This document shows positions 1 through 8,538 of a DNA stretch of 9,441 bases, one piece after another. Source of the stretch: Duncaniella sp. (GTDB taxonomy: Bacteria > Bacteroidota > Bacteroidia > Bacteroidales > Muribaculaceae); the NCBI GenBank assembly GCA_022511285.1, contig JAFLRW010000068.1, forward strand, positions 1 to 9,441, in the 5' to 3' direction. How positions within the stretch are numbered: the first letter of the stretch is position 1; every line of letters starts with the position of its first letter. The position numbers and the translations under genes are program-made. Under the pieces are notes generated by a model. The model made no database searches and was not told where the DNA came from. It saw only the letters and a list, made by a program, of their open reading frames with translations.

Positions 1-717
1 AAATAGTGCACCCGACAGTGGTATGGAAAAACACTCTTGACTCCACCCCGTTATCAGCCCTAAGAGTATAAGAATAACATATATAGGTTTACAAAACTTA
101 TTTGTCCTGTCTAATTTGTTGAAAACAAGTAAGAAAAGTAGAATCCACATCATAGGATACATATAATTCATCCCGCCAGCAAAGGAGAACCATGATCGAC
201 TAAATGATTGAAATAGATATAGATATGTAAACAATAACAGGAACCAAATAAAAGGATTTAATCTATATTTTGGGACTATTGAATAACGAATAAAAAGGCA
301 AATTATAGTTGTTCCCAATAATGCCAGAAAAACAGAATAAGCCTTGTTTCCCCAAGCGCCTGCAAACATTTGAACTAAAACATGGACAATAAATCGTCCA
401 TTTGAATAAAAGTATTGCGCTTTTTGAGATTTAATTGCATCTGATAAATTTTCAACTTTTACAGAATAATCATTCTCACCAAGAGGATGCTCATCTAAGA
501 TATACCCGTAAAGCAGATCGTCACTCACTATTTCTCTATGATATGTGCGTAATGCAAGAGAGATTCCGAATAATAATAGGATTAAAAATATTAAGACATA
601 ATTGCCGAGTCTATATCGCTTTCTATTGCTATCTGGCGATGGCTGCGCACCTAAATACGGAATATGCGATTCGCATCGTGTGTGGGTGGGGGGGGTAATA
701 ATTTGATTATCAGTCAT
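1..717 (-). CDS. Partial multi-pass membrane protein, DUF6056-like (possible GT-C glycosyltransferase fold)
   Basis: The minus strand is open from an ATG at 717 to the window edge, giving 239 residues and no stop, so the C-terminus is missing. About 39 polar residues precede a first membrane segment (about 40-57). Further hydrophobic segments lie near 126-144, 154-172, 188-200 and 212-224. An acidic SDD (65-67) follows the first segment, as in GT-C membrane glycosyltransferases. Other recognisable pieces are YSNGRFIVHVLVQ (104-116), GGMNYMYP (181-188) and WSQECFSIP (225-233), which resemble the DUF6056 family. These are membrane proteins of unproven function often found with surface-polysaccharide genes. 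No other ATG, GTG or TTG occurs before the first membrane segment, so this start is forced. It is much richer in A+T than its neighbours and has a C8 run at codons 8-10. Family assignment is from memory of motif pattern; glycosyltransferase activity is inference. Confidence 0.72.
   Translation of the reverse strand, partial: MTDNQIITPPTHTRCESHIPYLGAQPSPDSNRKRYRLGNYVLIFLILLLFGISLALRTYHREIVSDDLLYGYILDEHPLGENDYSVKVENLSDAIKSQKAQYFYSNGRFIVHVLVQMFAGAWGNKAYSVFLALLGTTIICLFIRYSIVPKYRLNPFIWFLLLFTYLYLFQSFSRSWFSFAGGMNYMYPMMWILLFLLVFNKLDRTNKFCKPIYVILILLGLITGWSQECFSIPLSGALF
688..695 (-). repeat. C8 homopolymer at the start of the membrane-protein gene
   Basis: Eight consecutive G on the plus strand read as CCCCCCCC in the coding strand, spanning codons 8-10 (Thr-Pro-Pro). 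Losing one C would bring a TAG into frame at 651-653; gaining one would bring a TAG into frame at 629-631. Either slip would therefore stop translation before the first membrane segment. Homopolymers of this length are known substrates for slipped-strand mispairing; whether it varies here is not shown. Confidence 0.6.
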
Positions 718-778
718 TTGTGGATTGTAAAAAATATGCAATTTACGTGTGTTAAAAAAGATTTATGTGATTTTGAAA

Positions 779-810
779 CAAAATTAGCGAATTATTTCGA
801 AAGAATACAA
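779..810 (-). promoter_or_regulatory. Probable promoter of the DUF6056-like gene
   Basis: On the minus strand TAATTTTG at 779-786 fits the Bacteroidota -7 consensus TAnnTTTG exactly. TTG at 808-810 lies 21 bp upstream and can serve as the -33 element (consensus TTTG). Initiation would be near 772, leaving a leader of about 55 nt to the ATG at 717. No Shine-Dalgarno sequence is visible in that leader. The rest of the 718-874 gap is AT-rich; I see no convincing terminator hairpin after tag in it. Confidence 0.5.
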
Positions 811-874
811 TATCAATAGGATTAATTGGGATTTGAAGTGTATATGGGAATTTGGATTGGTGAGGGTGACGGGG

Positions 875-1456
875 CTATGGGTGGGGCGTTTTACAGGGGC
901 ATGTGTTTAGGTGGTCGTCGATGAAGCCGGTGGCTTGGAGGAAGGCGTAGCATATTGTGGAGCCGACAAATTTGAACCCTCGCTTTTTGAGGTCCTTGCT
1001 CAGAGCATCTGAGACGGCTGTTTTTGTGGGGATGTCACTGAGGGCGTTAATGTGGTTGACTATGGGTGTCCCACCCGGGATGAAGGTCAAGATATAATTA
1101 TAAAAGGAGCCGAATTCGTTGATGATTTGAGGAATGAGTCGGGCATTTGTGATTACTGATTTAATCTTCAGGCGGTTTCGGATAATGCCCGGGTTTCTCA
1201 AAAGCTGTTCGACATCTGAGGGTGTCATCCGGGAGATTTTTATAAAATCGAATTTGTGAAATGCTGTTCTGTAGTTTTCTCGCTTTTTTAAAATGGTGAG
1301 CCACGAGAGGCCGGCTTGCGCTCCTTCGAGTGTGAGGAGTTCAAATAATTTACGGTCGTCACGAACCATTTTGCCCCATTCGTTGTCGTGGTAGTTTATG
1401 TAAAGGGGGTCGTTGCCACACCAAGGGCATCTTGTCGGAAGATTCTTAGAGGACAT
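875..1456 (-). CDS. tag: DNA-3-methyladenine glycosylase I
   Basis: This base-excision repair enzyme removes 3-methyladenine from alkylated DNA in the cytoplasm, leaving an abasic site. The 193-residue product aligns by eye with E. coli Tag over its whole length. It has CPWCG (10-14), YHDNEWG (22-28), LEGAQAGLSW (43-52), LKKRENY, the DALSKDLKKRGFKFVG block, and a C-terminal DDHLNTC (180-186). The four zinc ligands of the family correspond to Cys10, His23, His182 and Cys186. Glu44 and Trp52 match the conserved base-pocket residues, so it should be active. I chose the ATG at 1456. A TTG at 1481-1483, directly abutting the tamL stop, would add nine residues, but neither start has a Shine-Dalgarno sequence and the family begins close to CPWCG. 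It lies 27 bp behind tamL and is probably co-transcribed with it, though no functional link is known. Confidence 0.95.
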   Translation of the reverse strand: MSSKNLPTRCPWCGNDPLYINYHDNEWGKMVRDDRKLFELLTLEGAQAGLSWLTILKKRENYRTAFHKFDFIKISRMTPSDVEQLLRNPGIIRNRLKIKSVITNARLIPQIINEFGSFYNYILTFIPGGTPIVNHINALSDIPTKTAVSDALSKDLKKRGFKFVGSTICYAFLQATGFIDDHLNTCPCKTPHP

Positions 1457-1483
1457 TATTTTATGTGATTGGGGTGGCTTCAA

Positions 1484-3778
1484 TCAGAAGGGGTAACCGA
1501 TTGCAAGGTGGAAGGCGAGGGATTTGCCGAATGATTCCATGTTGTAGTATCCGTGGCGGGCGGTGCGGTAGGGGGCATGGATGCCAATGCCGAGGTCGCC
1601 GCGGATGACGAGCATTGAGATGTTGATTCTGAGTCCGGCTCCGGTGCCGAGGGCGAGGTCGCGCAGGAAAGTGTCGGCTTTGAGCTGCCCACCCGGACGG
1701 GATGGCTCGTCGCGGAGGGTCCAGACATTTCCGGCATCAAGGAAAATGGCTGCTTCAAGTGGGCCGAGAATGGGTAGACGCAACTCAGAGTTGGCTAAGA
1801 AGGTGAATGTTCCGGTCTGGTCGAAGTAGCCGTTGATTTGCTGTGGGGGGACACGATAGGAGCCGGGGCCGATAGACCGCACGGTGAATGCGCGCACGGT
1901 GTTGGCTCCGCCACAGTAGAACTGCTCGCTGTAAGGCACTTGGGAGGAGTTGCCATAAGCGTAGGCGGCGCCTGCGGCAAGACGGTTGACGAGCCAGAAG
2001 CGGCCGGCAAACCGGCGTCCGTAGACTATCTGTGCATATCCTTTGATGAATTGGGAGAATGGGGTTTTGAACAGCGATTTTTGACCGTGCTGACCGCAGA
2101 GTTCGTAGATGCTCCAGAAGATATTGCCGGCCTGCATTACCTGCGCCTGGACATTGATGGTGTTGTCGCGGTTCATGGCGCGGTCATACACCAGAGAGTA
2201 TGACATCTGTGGGATGAATTGGTCCTGAAAGCTCAGTGCTATTGCCGGATTGGCTGACATGATGGAGTCGAAGACGGGGGTGGTGTTTTGAAGTTTGGTA
2301 TAGGATAATTTGAAGAGGGTTAGGGTGGATGTGATGTATTTAGTGGCGCGCCAGTCGTAGGATATACCGGTGTTGAACTGATACATTTTGAAGTAGTGCG
2401 GGCGATTGAGCATATCTATGCCGAGCGAGATGCGCGACCAGTTGATGTCGCGGCGCGAGCGGGGGATGAATTTCGGAGCGAGGAGGCGCGGGAAGGCTAA
2501 TGTGGCGTTGAGTCCGGCCTCGTAGGAGTTAAAGGCGGAGTTGCGACCGTGGCCGGTCTGCCATTCATAGGAGCCTGTTAATGAGAGGTTGAGCTGTTCG
2601 CCTCCGCCAAAGATGTTTCTGTTGGTGACGCCGACGGTGAGACCCGGGCCAAGGTAGGAGTTGGATTTGGATGAGACGTTGGCTTCGATTGAGGCTTCAA
2701 GAGGTTTGTCGAACGTGCAGTCGATGGTGACGTCGAGCAGCCGTTTGTCGCGCTGTGTTGTGTCGGGGAAGACCGTGATATTAATATTGTTGAAGATGCC
2801 GAGCCTTGAGAGACGGGTCTGGGTGAGATCCATCTGCCTGACGGAAAATGTGCGACCTTGGTTGAATGCAATACATCCGGGGATGAGATTGTCGCGCAGT
2901 CTGATGGGGTTGAAGCGTATCAGCAGTCCGCGCGGGGTGTGGATGGTGTCGGGGGTTCCGCCTCCTTTGTTGCGATTGACGATGGTTGTGATACGTCCGG
3001 TTTTGAATCGGTCGAGCGCCCAGGGATGGAGATTGTCAGCCACATCCATTCTTATGGCAATGGCTCCGGGGTTGATGGTGGAATCGGCAAGATAGGTGAT
3101 GTATTCTGGGCGGAAGTAGTAGTAGCCGCGATTGCGCACGGTGTTGGCTATGTCCACACGCAAAGCTGCAAGGGAGTCGACTGAGTAGCGCGAGCCGGTG
3201 CGGAAGTATCGAGAGTGGGTGGCTACGGAGTCAATGAGGTGGAAGAGGTGGGTGGTGTCGGCCAACACTTGAATCGAGTCGATGAGATATGGGCGACCGG
3301 GCTTGATTTTGTAGAGAATGGAGGCTTTTTTTTTGTTTTTGCCTTGAATGAGTTCGAAGGATGATGCGCCTGAGAAGTATCCGTTGTCGTCGAGGATGTT
3401 GTCGAGCATCTTGGTGCGCACTTCGGGGCGGATGTCGGAGATGAGTATTGGCTCTTCGGCAAATTTCTTGTAGATCCAATGTTTGAGTCCGCGGGGTGGA
3501 TTCGGGAAATTGTTGTAGACCCATAGCCCGTATGGGATAGGAAACCGATATTTGGCGGATCCGAACAAGGAATTGTTGGGCTTAACGGCAACGGCAGTCT
3601 CGAGTGTTTCCAAGAGGTCGGGGGGAAACGTAGTCCCGTCGGGGGTGGAAACATCCACCCCTTTGAGGCCGTTGTATAAAATCTCGTCGTGTGGGAGCCG
3701 CTTGGTGGTGGAGCATCCTGTGAGCAGGATGAGGGCCGCTATGAGAGTGGTGAGAAGTTTTGCCGAGGGGTGTTTCAT
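1484..3778 (-). CDS. tamL: TamL: lipoprotein-type Omp85/BamA-TamA family outer-membrane protein
   Basis: The product is 764 residues and begins with a lipoprotein signal: a hydrophobic stretch (about 8-20) and lipobox LTGC, with Cys22 as lipidation site. E. coli TamA has an ordinary signal peptide; a lipidated TamA variant called TamL is described for Bacteroidetes. The N-terminal half (about 30-370) should hold POTRA-type domains, judged from position and pattern. The C-terminal half is a 16-strand type barrel rich in alternating hydrophobic and aromatic residues. It contains VRAF (628-631), matching the VRGF/Y motif of loop 6, then FLDAGNVW, typical of Omp85 barrels, and ends in Phe (GYPF) like a beta-signal. 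It would insert outer-membrane proteins together with TamB, whose gene ends 32 bp upstream. The ATG at 3778 puts the signal at the very N-terminus; no Shine-Dalgarno sequence is seen. A nine-A run encodes Lys149-151. Assignment as TamL rather than a general BamA-like protein rests on the lipobox and the tamB neighbour. Confidence 0.9.
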   Translation of the reverse strand: MKHPSAKLLTTLIAALILLTGCSTTKRLPHDEILYNGLKGVDVSTPDGTTFPPDLLETLETAVAVKPNNSLFGSAKYRFPIPYGLWVYNNFPNPPRGLKHWIYKKFAEEPILISDIRPEVRTKMLDNILDDNGYFSGASSFELIQGKNKKKASILYKIKPGRPYLIDSIQVLADTTHLFHLIDSVATHSRYFRTGSRYSVDSLAALRVDIANTVRNRGYYYFRPEYITYLADSTINPGAIAIRMDVADNLHPWALDRFKTGRITTIVNRNKGGGTPDTIHTPRGLLIRFNPIRLRDNLIPGCIAFNQGRTFSVRQMDLTQTRLSRLGIFNNINITVFPDTTQRDKRLLDVTIDCTFDKPLEASIEANVSSKSNSYLGPGLTVGVTNRNIFGGGEQLNLSLTGSYEWQTGHGRNSAFNSYEAGLNATLAFPRLLAPKFIPRSRRDINWSRISLGIDMLNRPHYFKMYQFNTGISYDWRATKYITSTLTLFKLSYTKLQNTTPVFDSIMSANPAIALSFQDQFIPQMSYSLVYDRAMNRDNTINVQAQVMQAGNIFWSIYELCGQHGQKSLFKTPFSQFIKGYAQIVYGRRFAGRFWLVNRLAAGAAYAYGNSSQVPYSEQFYCGGANTVRAFTVRSIGPGSYRVPPQQINGYFDQTGTFTFLANSELRLPILGPLEAAIFLDAGNVWTLRDEPSRPGGQLKADTFLRDLALGTGAGLRINISMLVIRGDLGIGIHAPYRTARHGYYNMESFGKSLAFHLAIGYPF
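3326..3334 (-). repeat. A9 homopolymer inside tamL
   Basis: Nine consecutive T on the plus strand read as AAA AAA AAA in tamL (Lys149-151), preceded by AAA AAC. Such runs can cause transcriptional or replication slippage. Loss of one A would lead to a stop at 3223-3225 and gain of one to a stop at 3231-3233, so a slip would truncate TamL before its barrel. No function is shown. Confidence 0.5.
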
Positions 3779-3810
3779 AATTATGATGCAGCAGATGAGG
3801 AGTGAGGGGG

Positions 3811-6800
3811 TCAGTCGCGCCGGATGCCGAAAATATCCCGTAAGGAGTTGATTTTGCGTTTAAGCACAAATCCTACGCCAGTCTGAGTAATTTCGCCTTC
3901 AAGGATGCTTTCGAAGCCGGTGTGGCGGAAAATGCGGACATACATTGTGCCGGAGCGGTTGAGCATATACTCGAAAGAAATGTCGTTGATGAGGTTTTGG
4001 GCAAAATTCTCGTCGGCGTCGGCATCGGTAGAGTAGTTGCCGCCCACTACAATTTTGAAACGGTCGTTGAAGAGACTTTTTGACACCCTGTAGCTGTAGG
4101 ATGTGGTGGTTGAAGTCGCTCCGTCGAGTGTGCGGTCATATTGGTCAACTCCAAAAGATATATCCACCCCCTTGATATTGTTAGCCGCCCAGGCGTTGAG
4201 CTGTCCGGTGAGGAACGAGAAAAGGGGATTACCGTTAAGGCGCGTTGAGGCCTGTGTGCCGGACCCGGAGTATGTGCCCATCAGCAGCATATTTATGGCG
4301 CTTTGCGCTCTCTGTTCGGGGGAGAGAGATGTGAGTTCGTTTTGTATGGTGATATCGTCGGTGGAGAGGTCGAACACGACGTTCATCTGTTCGAGCGTTC
4401 CGGTCACGGCGACAGACACGTCAAAGTTGACCAATCGAGAGTTCTGACCGCTCTGGGTGACGTTGGCTTTCATCACATCAATGGCTCTTAAGTTGAGCAC
4501 GGGGTTCATAATATTACCGTTGAAAGCAATATAGGAGCCTTCCTGAATCTCAAAATTCTTTTCCGACATCAGGGGCGGGGTGTAACGAGCAAATCCGTCG
4601 TCGAGGTTGAGGCGTCCGGTAAGGCGCATTCCGTTGAGGGCTGTCATTGAGAAGTCGAGGTCGCCTTCCGGGAGAATCTGCACCTTGTTTGACCCCCCGG
4701 GATTAAGGTTGACATTGACAGTGGAGCCTTGTCGGATGTGGATGTCGGCACCGATGTTTAGTGCCATTCCGGTGTTGACGATAGAGTCGGCATTCGCCAC
4801 TTGGGCAGTGTCGCTGAACTGGACGAATTTTACCATATCCTCGGTGCCGGACTGCTGTAGGGTCTGGTCGGTTGCCGACATAACATACGTGACGTTAGAG
4901 CCTTCAACGAGTGCCAGATCAGCCTTGACGCTCATATAGTTCATTGAGCCTCGGACAGTGGCGTCGACATCGAGCCAGGCTTTACCGAAGATGTCGGCTC
5001 CGCCGCGGGCACGGTCAGAATTGACCACCTGAATTTCTTTTGCTTTCATAGCGAGGTCAACTCTTATGTCGGAGAGCTTGCGCATATCGACAGTGCCGTC
5101 AATACGTAGCGGGTTTTCGTTGACTCCAGCTATAGTGAACCCGTTGAATCGGACTATATTGCTGTCTACCGGAATCTTCTCGTTGGAGAATTTGAACGAG
5201 GTGCCGAGGATTGTCGCTTTGACCGCGGTGCTGTCGAAAGAAATGAATCCGTCGAAGTGGGGCGAATCCATATCGCCGGTGATTTTCATTGAGCCGTTCA
5301 GCATTCCGGAGAGAGAGGCCGTGCCCGGGGGCAGGAAGGGATTGACAACACTGAGGGGGAAACGAATCATGTCGAAATCGAGGAGGAAGGGGGAGGAAAG
5401 GGTGGAGTCGTTGAGCACACCGCGGGCTGTGACGGTGCGCACGGAGTCGACCATCAGCCCGACGTCGGCCATCAGTTTGCCGCCGGGAGTAGTCTCAACA
5501 TTTAGGTCTAAACCGAATGTGCCGACGCGGTCGCGGCCATAGTAGAGATCGGAGAGGGTTACGGTACCTTTTCCGGTAATGTCAGGTTCTATCCATCCTA
5601 AGCGCAGGTCGGCTGAAATGTTGCCTCTCACCGGAGGCGCAAAAGGATTGATGGCAAGCCAGTCTTGGAGGGCTACATCTTGTATTTGAATCATCAGGTC
5701 TTCCTGCTCGGAATGGGCAGAGTGGATTGATTCACCCTCGTCAGGAGTATGGTAAGGGGTGAAAATATTGATGAAACTATTACCCTGTGCTAAGCGGAGA
5801 TTGGCGTCGATATGCCGGTCAGAGAGGTCGTAGGAGACGAAATTGCCGTCGTTGAGCTCCCATTTTTTATAAGCAATGATTGGGTTGTGGGGGAGGAGGT
5901 TGACGGAGAGAATGCTGTCGGTAATCGTAGCATTGAGCCCTAAGAGGAATCCCTGTTCGCCTTTAATATTGTGTTGGTTGACAAACAAAGACGCTCGATT
6001 CTGTCCGGCATATCCGTTGATTTTGACGTGGGCAAAGTCGTCGAACGTGCCGGGGCGAGAGTTTGCGTTGATGGTGTAGATGAGATAGTCGCCACGCTCA
6101 AAGATGTTTGCCGTAATAGTGTCAATGCGTGTTCCTGAGGCATCGAGTCGCAGGATATGGGCTCCTGCGGTGAGGAGGGAGTCATTGCGAATGGAGGCGT
6201 TCAGGGAATTGAATGCGATTCCGGAGCCGGCAATAAAAGATGCGGCCACATTATTGCGCCCGATGGAGGCTTCAAGGTCGAATCGGGGCAATATCTCTCC
6301 AATACGGCGAATGTCGATGCGCATCGAGTCAATGTTATGAATGAGCTCAGTTGCGGTGGTGGTCAGTGAATCGACAAACTGCGTCAGGGCGGAGTGGGAC
6401 GAGAATCTCAGGGCGAGGTCACCATTGTCAAGCGAGGCACGTGAGGCACCCGGGGCAGAAGTCAGCGCGAGGTCAATGGGGTTGACGGGTGATATGGTAA
6501 TATTGTCCATCATCCAATAGAGGTCGGAGACGCTTGCGGATATATCCATAGCTCCGTTGGCTACATTGTAATACCCCTTCGAGAGCACTGTGGCTCGTCC
6601 CTGGGCTATAGAATCTGTGAATCGTAGTGTGTGCAGATTGATGTCGGCAATGTTGCCGTTCAAATCATAGCGGATAGTATCGCCTGAAAGGAATGCCTCG
6701 AAATCTATCGTGGCGTCTGCTCCGGGATTGTTGCTTGAGAGCTGTCCGGAGGCCACGCCGGCGTGGAGCGAGAGGTCGGCAGATATGTCGCGATAGTCCA

Positions 6801-8538
6801 CCTTGTTGTAAATAACCGATGTCACATTGAATTCGGCGTCAACGGATGTTGAGCGTGAGAATGGATTGTAGCCTTTGCCGTCGACCTTCAGCGATGCGGT
6901 GATATTGTCAATCCCAAGTTGTGGCATAAAAATGTCCACCGGGAATTTGTCAAGATTCAAGTCGGCTTCATATTCCTCTGAACGGGAGGTCCATAACCCC
7001 TCGGCGGCTATTCGGCCTCCGGAGGTAGTCACCTCAACGGCTCCGGATGCTTCGCCCGGGATATAGTTGATGTCGCCGCTGAGCCGGAGGGCCGGGAGTT
7101 GCGCAATGGGCAGGAAGGGGAGCTGACGGTCGTTGACGGCGGCAAGACTTCCGTCAATGCTCACATTGCCTCCGAGCTTGGACGGGTCAAAGGGATGGTC
7201 GATTGTACCCGTGGTCTTGAGCCGGAGCAGTTGCGGCATTGAGAGTGAGAGGGTGTAAATGTTGAGCTGTGTGGAGGTGCCTTCAATGTCGGCGCTGAAG
7301 GAGAGCGGCCGGAGAGGAGTAAGGAGTGTTCGTAGGGCGGGAAAAGCGAGAGAGATGTCGGATGGGTCAATGCGTCCGTTGGTCTTGATGCTCACCGGCA
7401 GAGAAGGATCGGAAGCCATATCGCCGATGCCGAGAGAGGCTTCACACAAGATTATGGAGCGAAGGGTCTCAATCGAGAATCCTGAAGCCTTCATCATAGA
7501 ATTGTCCATAGTGAACAGGCCTTCGGCGTGCAGGGGTATTCCGCATCGCTCGGTGGCGTCAAGGCGTCGTAGAGGCAGACGAATGACCGAACCTTGATTA
7601 TAGAAAGAGTCAATCTCAATAGTTATCCCCGAGGCTTCGATGTAGGATGGGTCAAATCCGGGAGACGGCTTGATGTCACGTCGGGCATACAGCGCACGGC
7701 GGGCAGTGAGCCGCAGGGAGTCGGCCTTGATGGTCCAAAGTTTGTCGTCGGTGGCAGTTTGGGCCGATTCGTTGTTGGCCGAGGGCGGGGGATTGAGATC
7801 AGACGGAGCGGGATAGATATAGGAGGCGGCCACACTGTCGATGCTGAGGCTGCGCCCATAGATGGAGCGTTGACCAAGGTCAATGGTGGCGTTGGCCAAG
7901 CGAGCTTCGTCGATGGTACAGCCGAGAGAATCAATAACGGGAAGCATCTCCATAGAATAATCCAGGCGCCGGAGCCTGATGTCGCCGGCTCGGATGATGA
8001 ATGGAGTCCCCGCGGCGGTGTCGGTGGGCGCAGTGACTGAGTCGGGGAGCATACGCAGCCTCACTCTTACACCCTCAATGTCGGCCTGTGGGAGTGAAAT
8101 GTCGGACGTGGCGAGATTCATAGCCGCTCCGTTGATCACTCCGCGTTCAAGATTGGCACGAAGCCACAAGAGGGAATCTTGATTGCCTAACTGATAGAAG
8201 GCAGAGTCGAGTTTAACTTGCCCCAGGTCCACTCTGGAACGCAACAACGGAAGGAGCCTGACGGACACCTCGGCGTGGCGGGCTGTGAGCATAGTGTCGG
8301 CATTGGCTTGAAGCACAGTCACATCGTCGACAGATAGATCGAGCGGGAACGAAAGCCTTAGCTTGCCAATGTTTATGGTCATTCCGGTGGCCTCGTTGAT
8401 TTTGGTGGTGGCCAATCTAACGGCAAAGTCTTGAACAAAGGGTATATAGAGCAGAGCCGGCACAATGAGCACCGGAATTAATAGACACAATATAGTCCAC
8501 TTAAGTATCTTGCGGAATACACGCACGAGAGGAGTCAA
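3811..8538 (-). CDS. tamB: TamB: translocation and assembly module inner-membrane subunit (DUF490 family)
   Basis: TamB proteins are anchored in the inner membrane, span the periplasm as a long hydrophobic beta-groove, and work with a TamA-type barrel in outer-membrane protein assembly; related AsmA-like proteins are implicated in phospholipid transport. This 1575-residue product has a basic N-terminus and one membrane segment (about 14-33). An AsmA-like start follows (around residues 43-100). A very long region of short beta-repeats full of VDS, LDL and DIS patterns comes next. The C-terminal TamB/DUF490 domain covers roughly the last 390 residues. Recognisable pieces there include FSFLTGQLNAWA (about 1440-1451), RVSKSLFNDRFKIVVGGN and the final GVGFVLKRKI. 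E. coli TamB is about 1260 residues; longer forms are usual in Bacteroidota. The start is TTG at 8538: an in-frame TAG lies at 8551-8553, GGGAG sits 5 nt upstream, and the next candidate (GTG at codon 5) is badly spaced. The tamL gene follows after 32 bp. Confidence 0.93.
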   Translation of the reverse strand: MTPLVRVFRKILKWTILCLLIPVLIVPALLYIPFVQDFAVRLATTKINEATGMTINIGKLRLSFPLDLSVDDVTVLQANADTMLTARHAEVSVRLLPLLRSRVDLGQVKLDSAFYQLGNQDSLLWLRANLERGVINGAAMNLATSDISLPQADIEGVRVRLRMLPDSVTAPTDTAAGTPFIIRAGDIRLRRLDYSMEMLPVIDSLGCTIDEARLANATIDLGQRSIYGRSLSIDSVAASYIYPAPSDLNPPPSANNESAQTATDDKLWTIKADSLRLTARRALYARRDIKPSPGFDPSYIEASGITIEIDSFYNQGSVIRLPLRRLDATERCGIPLHAEGLFTMDNSMMKASGFSIETLRSIILCEASLGIGDMASDPSLPVSIKTNGRIDPSDISLAFPALRTLLTPLRPLSFSADIEGTSTQLNIYTLSLSMPQLLRLKTTGTIDHPFDPSKLGGNVSIDGSLAAVNDRQLPFLPIAQLPALRLSGDINYIPGEASGAVEVTTSGGRIAAEGLWTSRSEEYEADLNLDKFPVDIFMPQLGIDNITASLKVDGKGYNPFSRSTSVDAEFNVTSVIYNKVDYRDISADLSLHAGVASGQLSSNNPGADATIDFEAFLSGDTIRYDLNGNIADINLHTLRFTDSIAQGRATVLSKGYYNVANGAMDISASVSDLYWMMDNITISPVNPIDLALTSAPGASRASLDNGDLALRFSSHSALTQFVDSLTTTATELIHNIDSMRIDIRRIGEILPRFDLEASIGRNNVAASFIAGSGIAFNSLNASIRNDSLLTAGAHILRLDASGTRIDTITANIFERGDYLIYTINANSRPGTFDDFAHVKINGYAGQNRASLFVNQHNIKGEQGFLLGLNATITDSILSVNLLPHNPIIAYKKWELNDGNFVSYDLSDRHIDANLRLAQGNSFINIFTPYHTPDEGESIHSAHSEQEDLMIQIQDVALQDWLAINPFAPPVRGNISADLRLGWIEPDITGKGTVTLSDLYYGRDRVGTFGLDLNVETTPGGKLMADVGLMVDSVRTVTARGVLNDSTLSSPFLLDFDMIRFPLSVVNPFLPPGTASLSGMLNGSMKITGDMDSPHFDGFISFDSTAVKATILGTSFKFSNEKIPVDSNIVRFNGFTIAGVNENPLRIDGTVDMRKLSDIRVDLAMKAKEIQVVNSDRARGGADIFGKAWLDVDATVRGSMNYMSVKADLALVEGSNVTYVMSATDQTLQQSGTEDMVKFVQFSDTAQVANADSIVNTGMALNIGADIHIRQGSTVNVNLNPGGSNKVQILPEGDLDFSMTALNGMRLTGRLNLDDGFARYTPPLMSEKNFEIQEGSYIAFNGNIMNPVLNLRAIDVMKANVTQSGQNSRLVNFDVSVAVTGTLEQMNVVFDLSTDDITIQNELTSLSPEQRAQSAINMLLMGTYSGSGTQASTRLNGNPLFSFLTGQLNAWAANNIKGVDISFGVDQYDRTLDGATSTTTSYSYRVSKSLFNDRFKIVVGGNYSTDADADENFAQNLINDISFEYMLNRSGTMYVRIFRHTGFESILEGEITQTGVGFVLKRKINSLRDIFGIRRD

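Noticed and set aside
435..698. Plus-strand open frame of 87 codons
   Set aside because: It lies antisense to the DUF6056-like gene, which has a coherent membrane-protein sequence. The plus-strand translation has no recognisable domain and ends at the G8 run.
1454..1483. TTG start for tag abutting the tamL stop
   Set aside because: It has no Shine-Dalgarno sequence and adds nine residues not expected in the family; the ATG at 1456 is preferred, though the TTG is not excluded.
1480..1758. Minus-strand open frame of 92 codons overlapping the end of tamL and start of tag
   Set aside because: It is out of frame inside tamL, the translation is low-complexity Ser/Thr/Pro-rich, and the tamL frame there encodes the conserved barrel end.
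7594..8040. Plus-strand open frame of 148 codons, and similar ones at 1838-2203, 2661-3095 and 5066-5542
   Set aside because: All are antisense to tamB or tamL, whose products are well supported family members. The antisense translations show no domain and arise from the high G+C of these genes.
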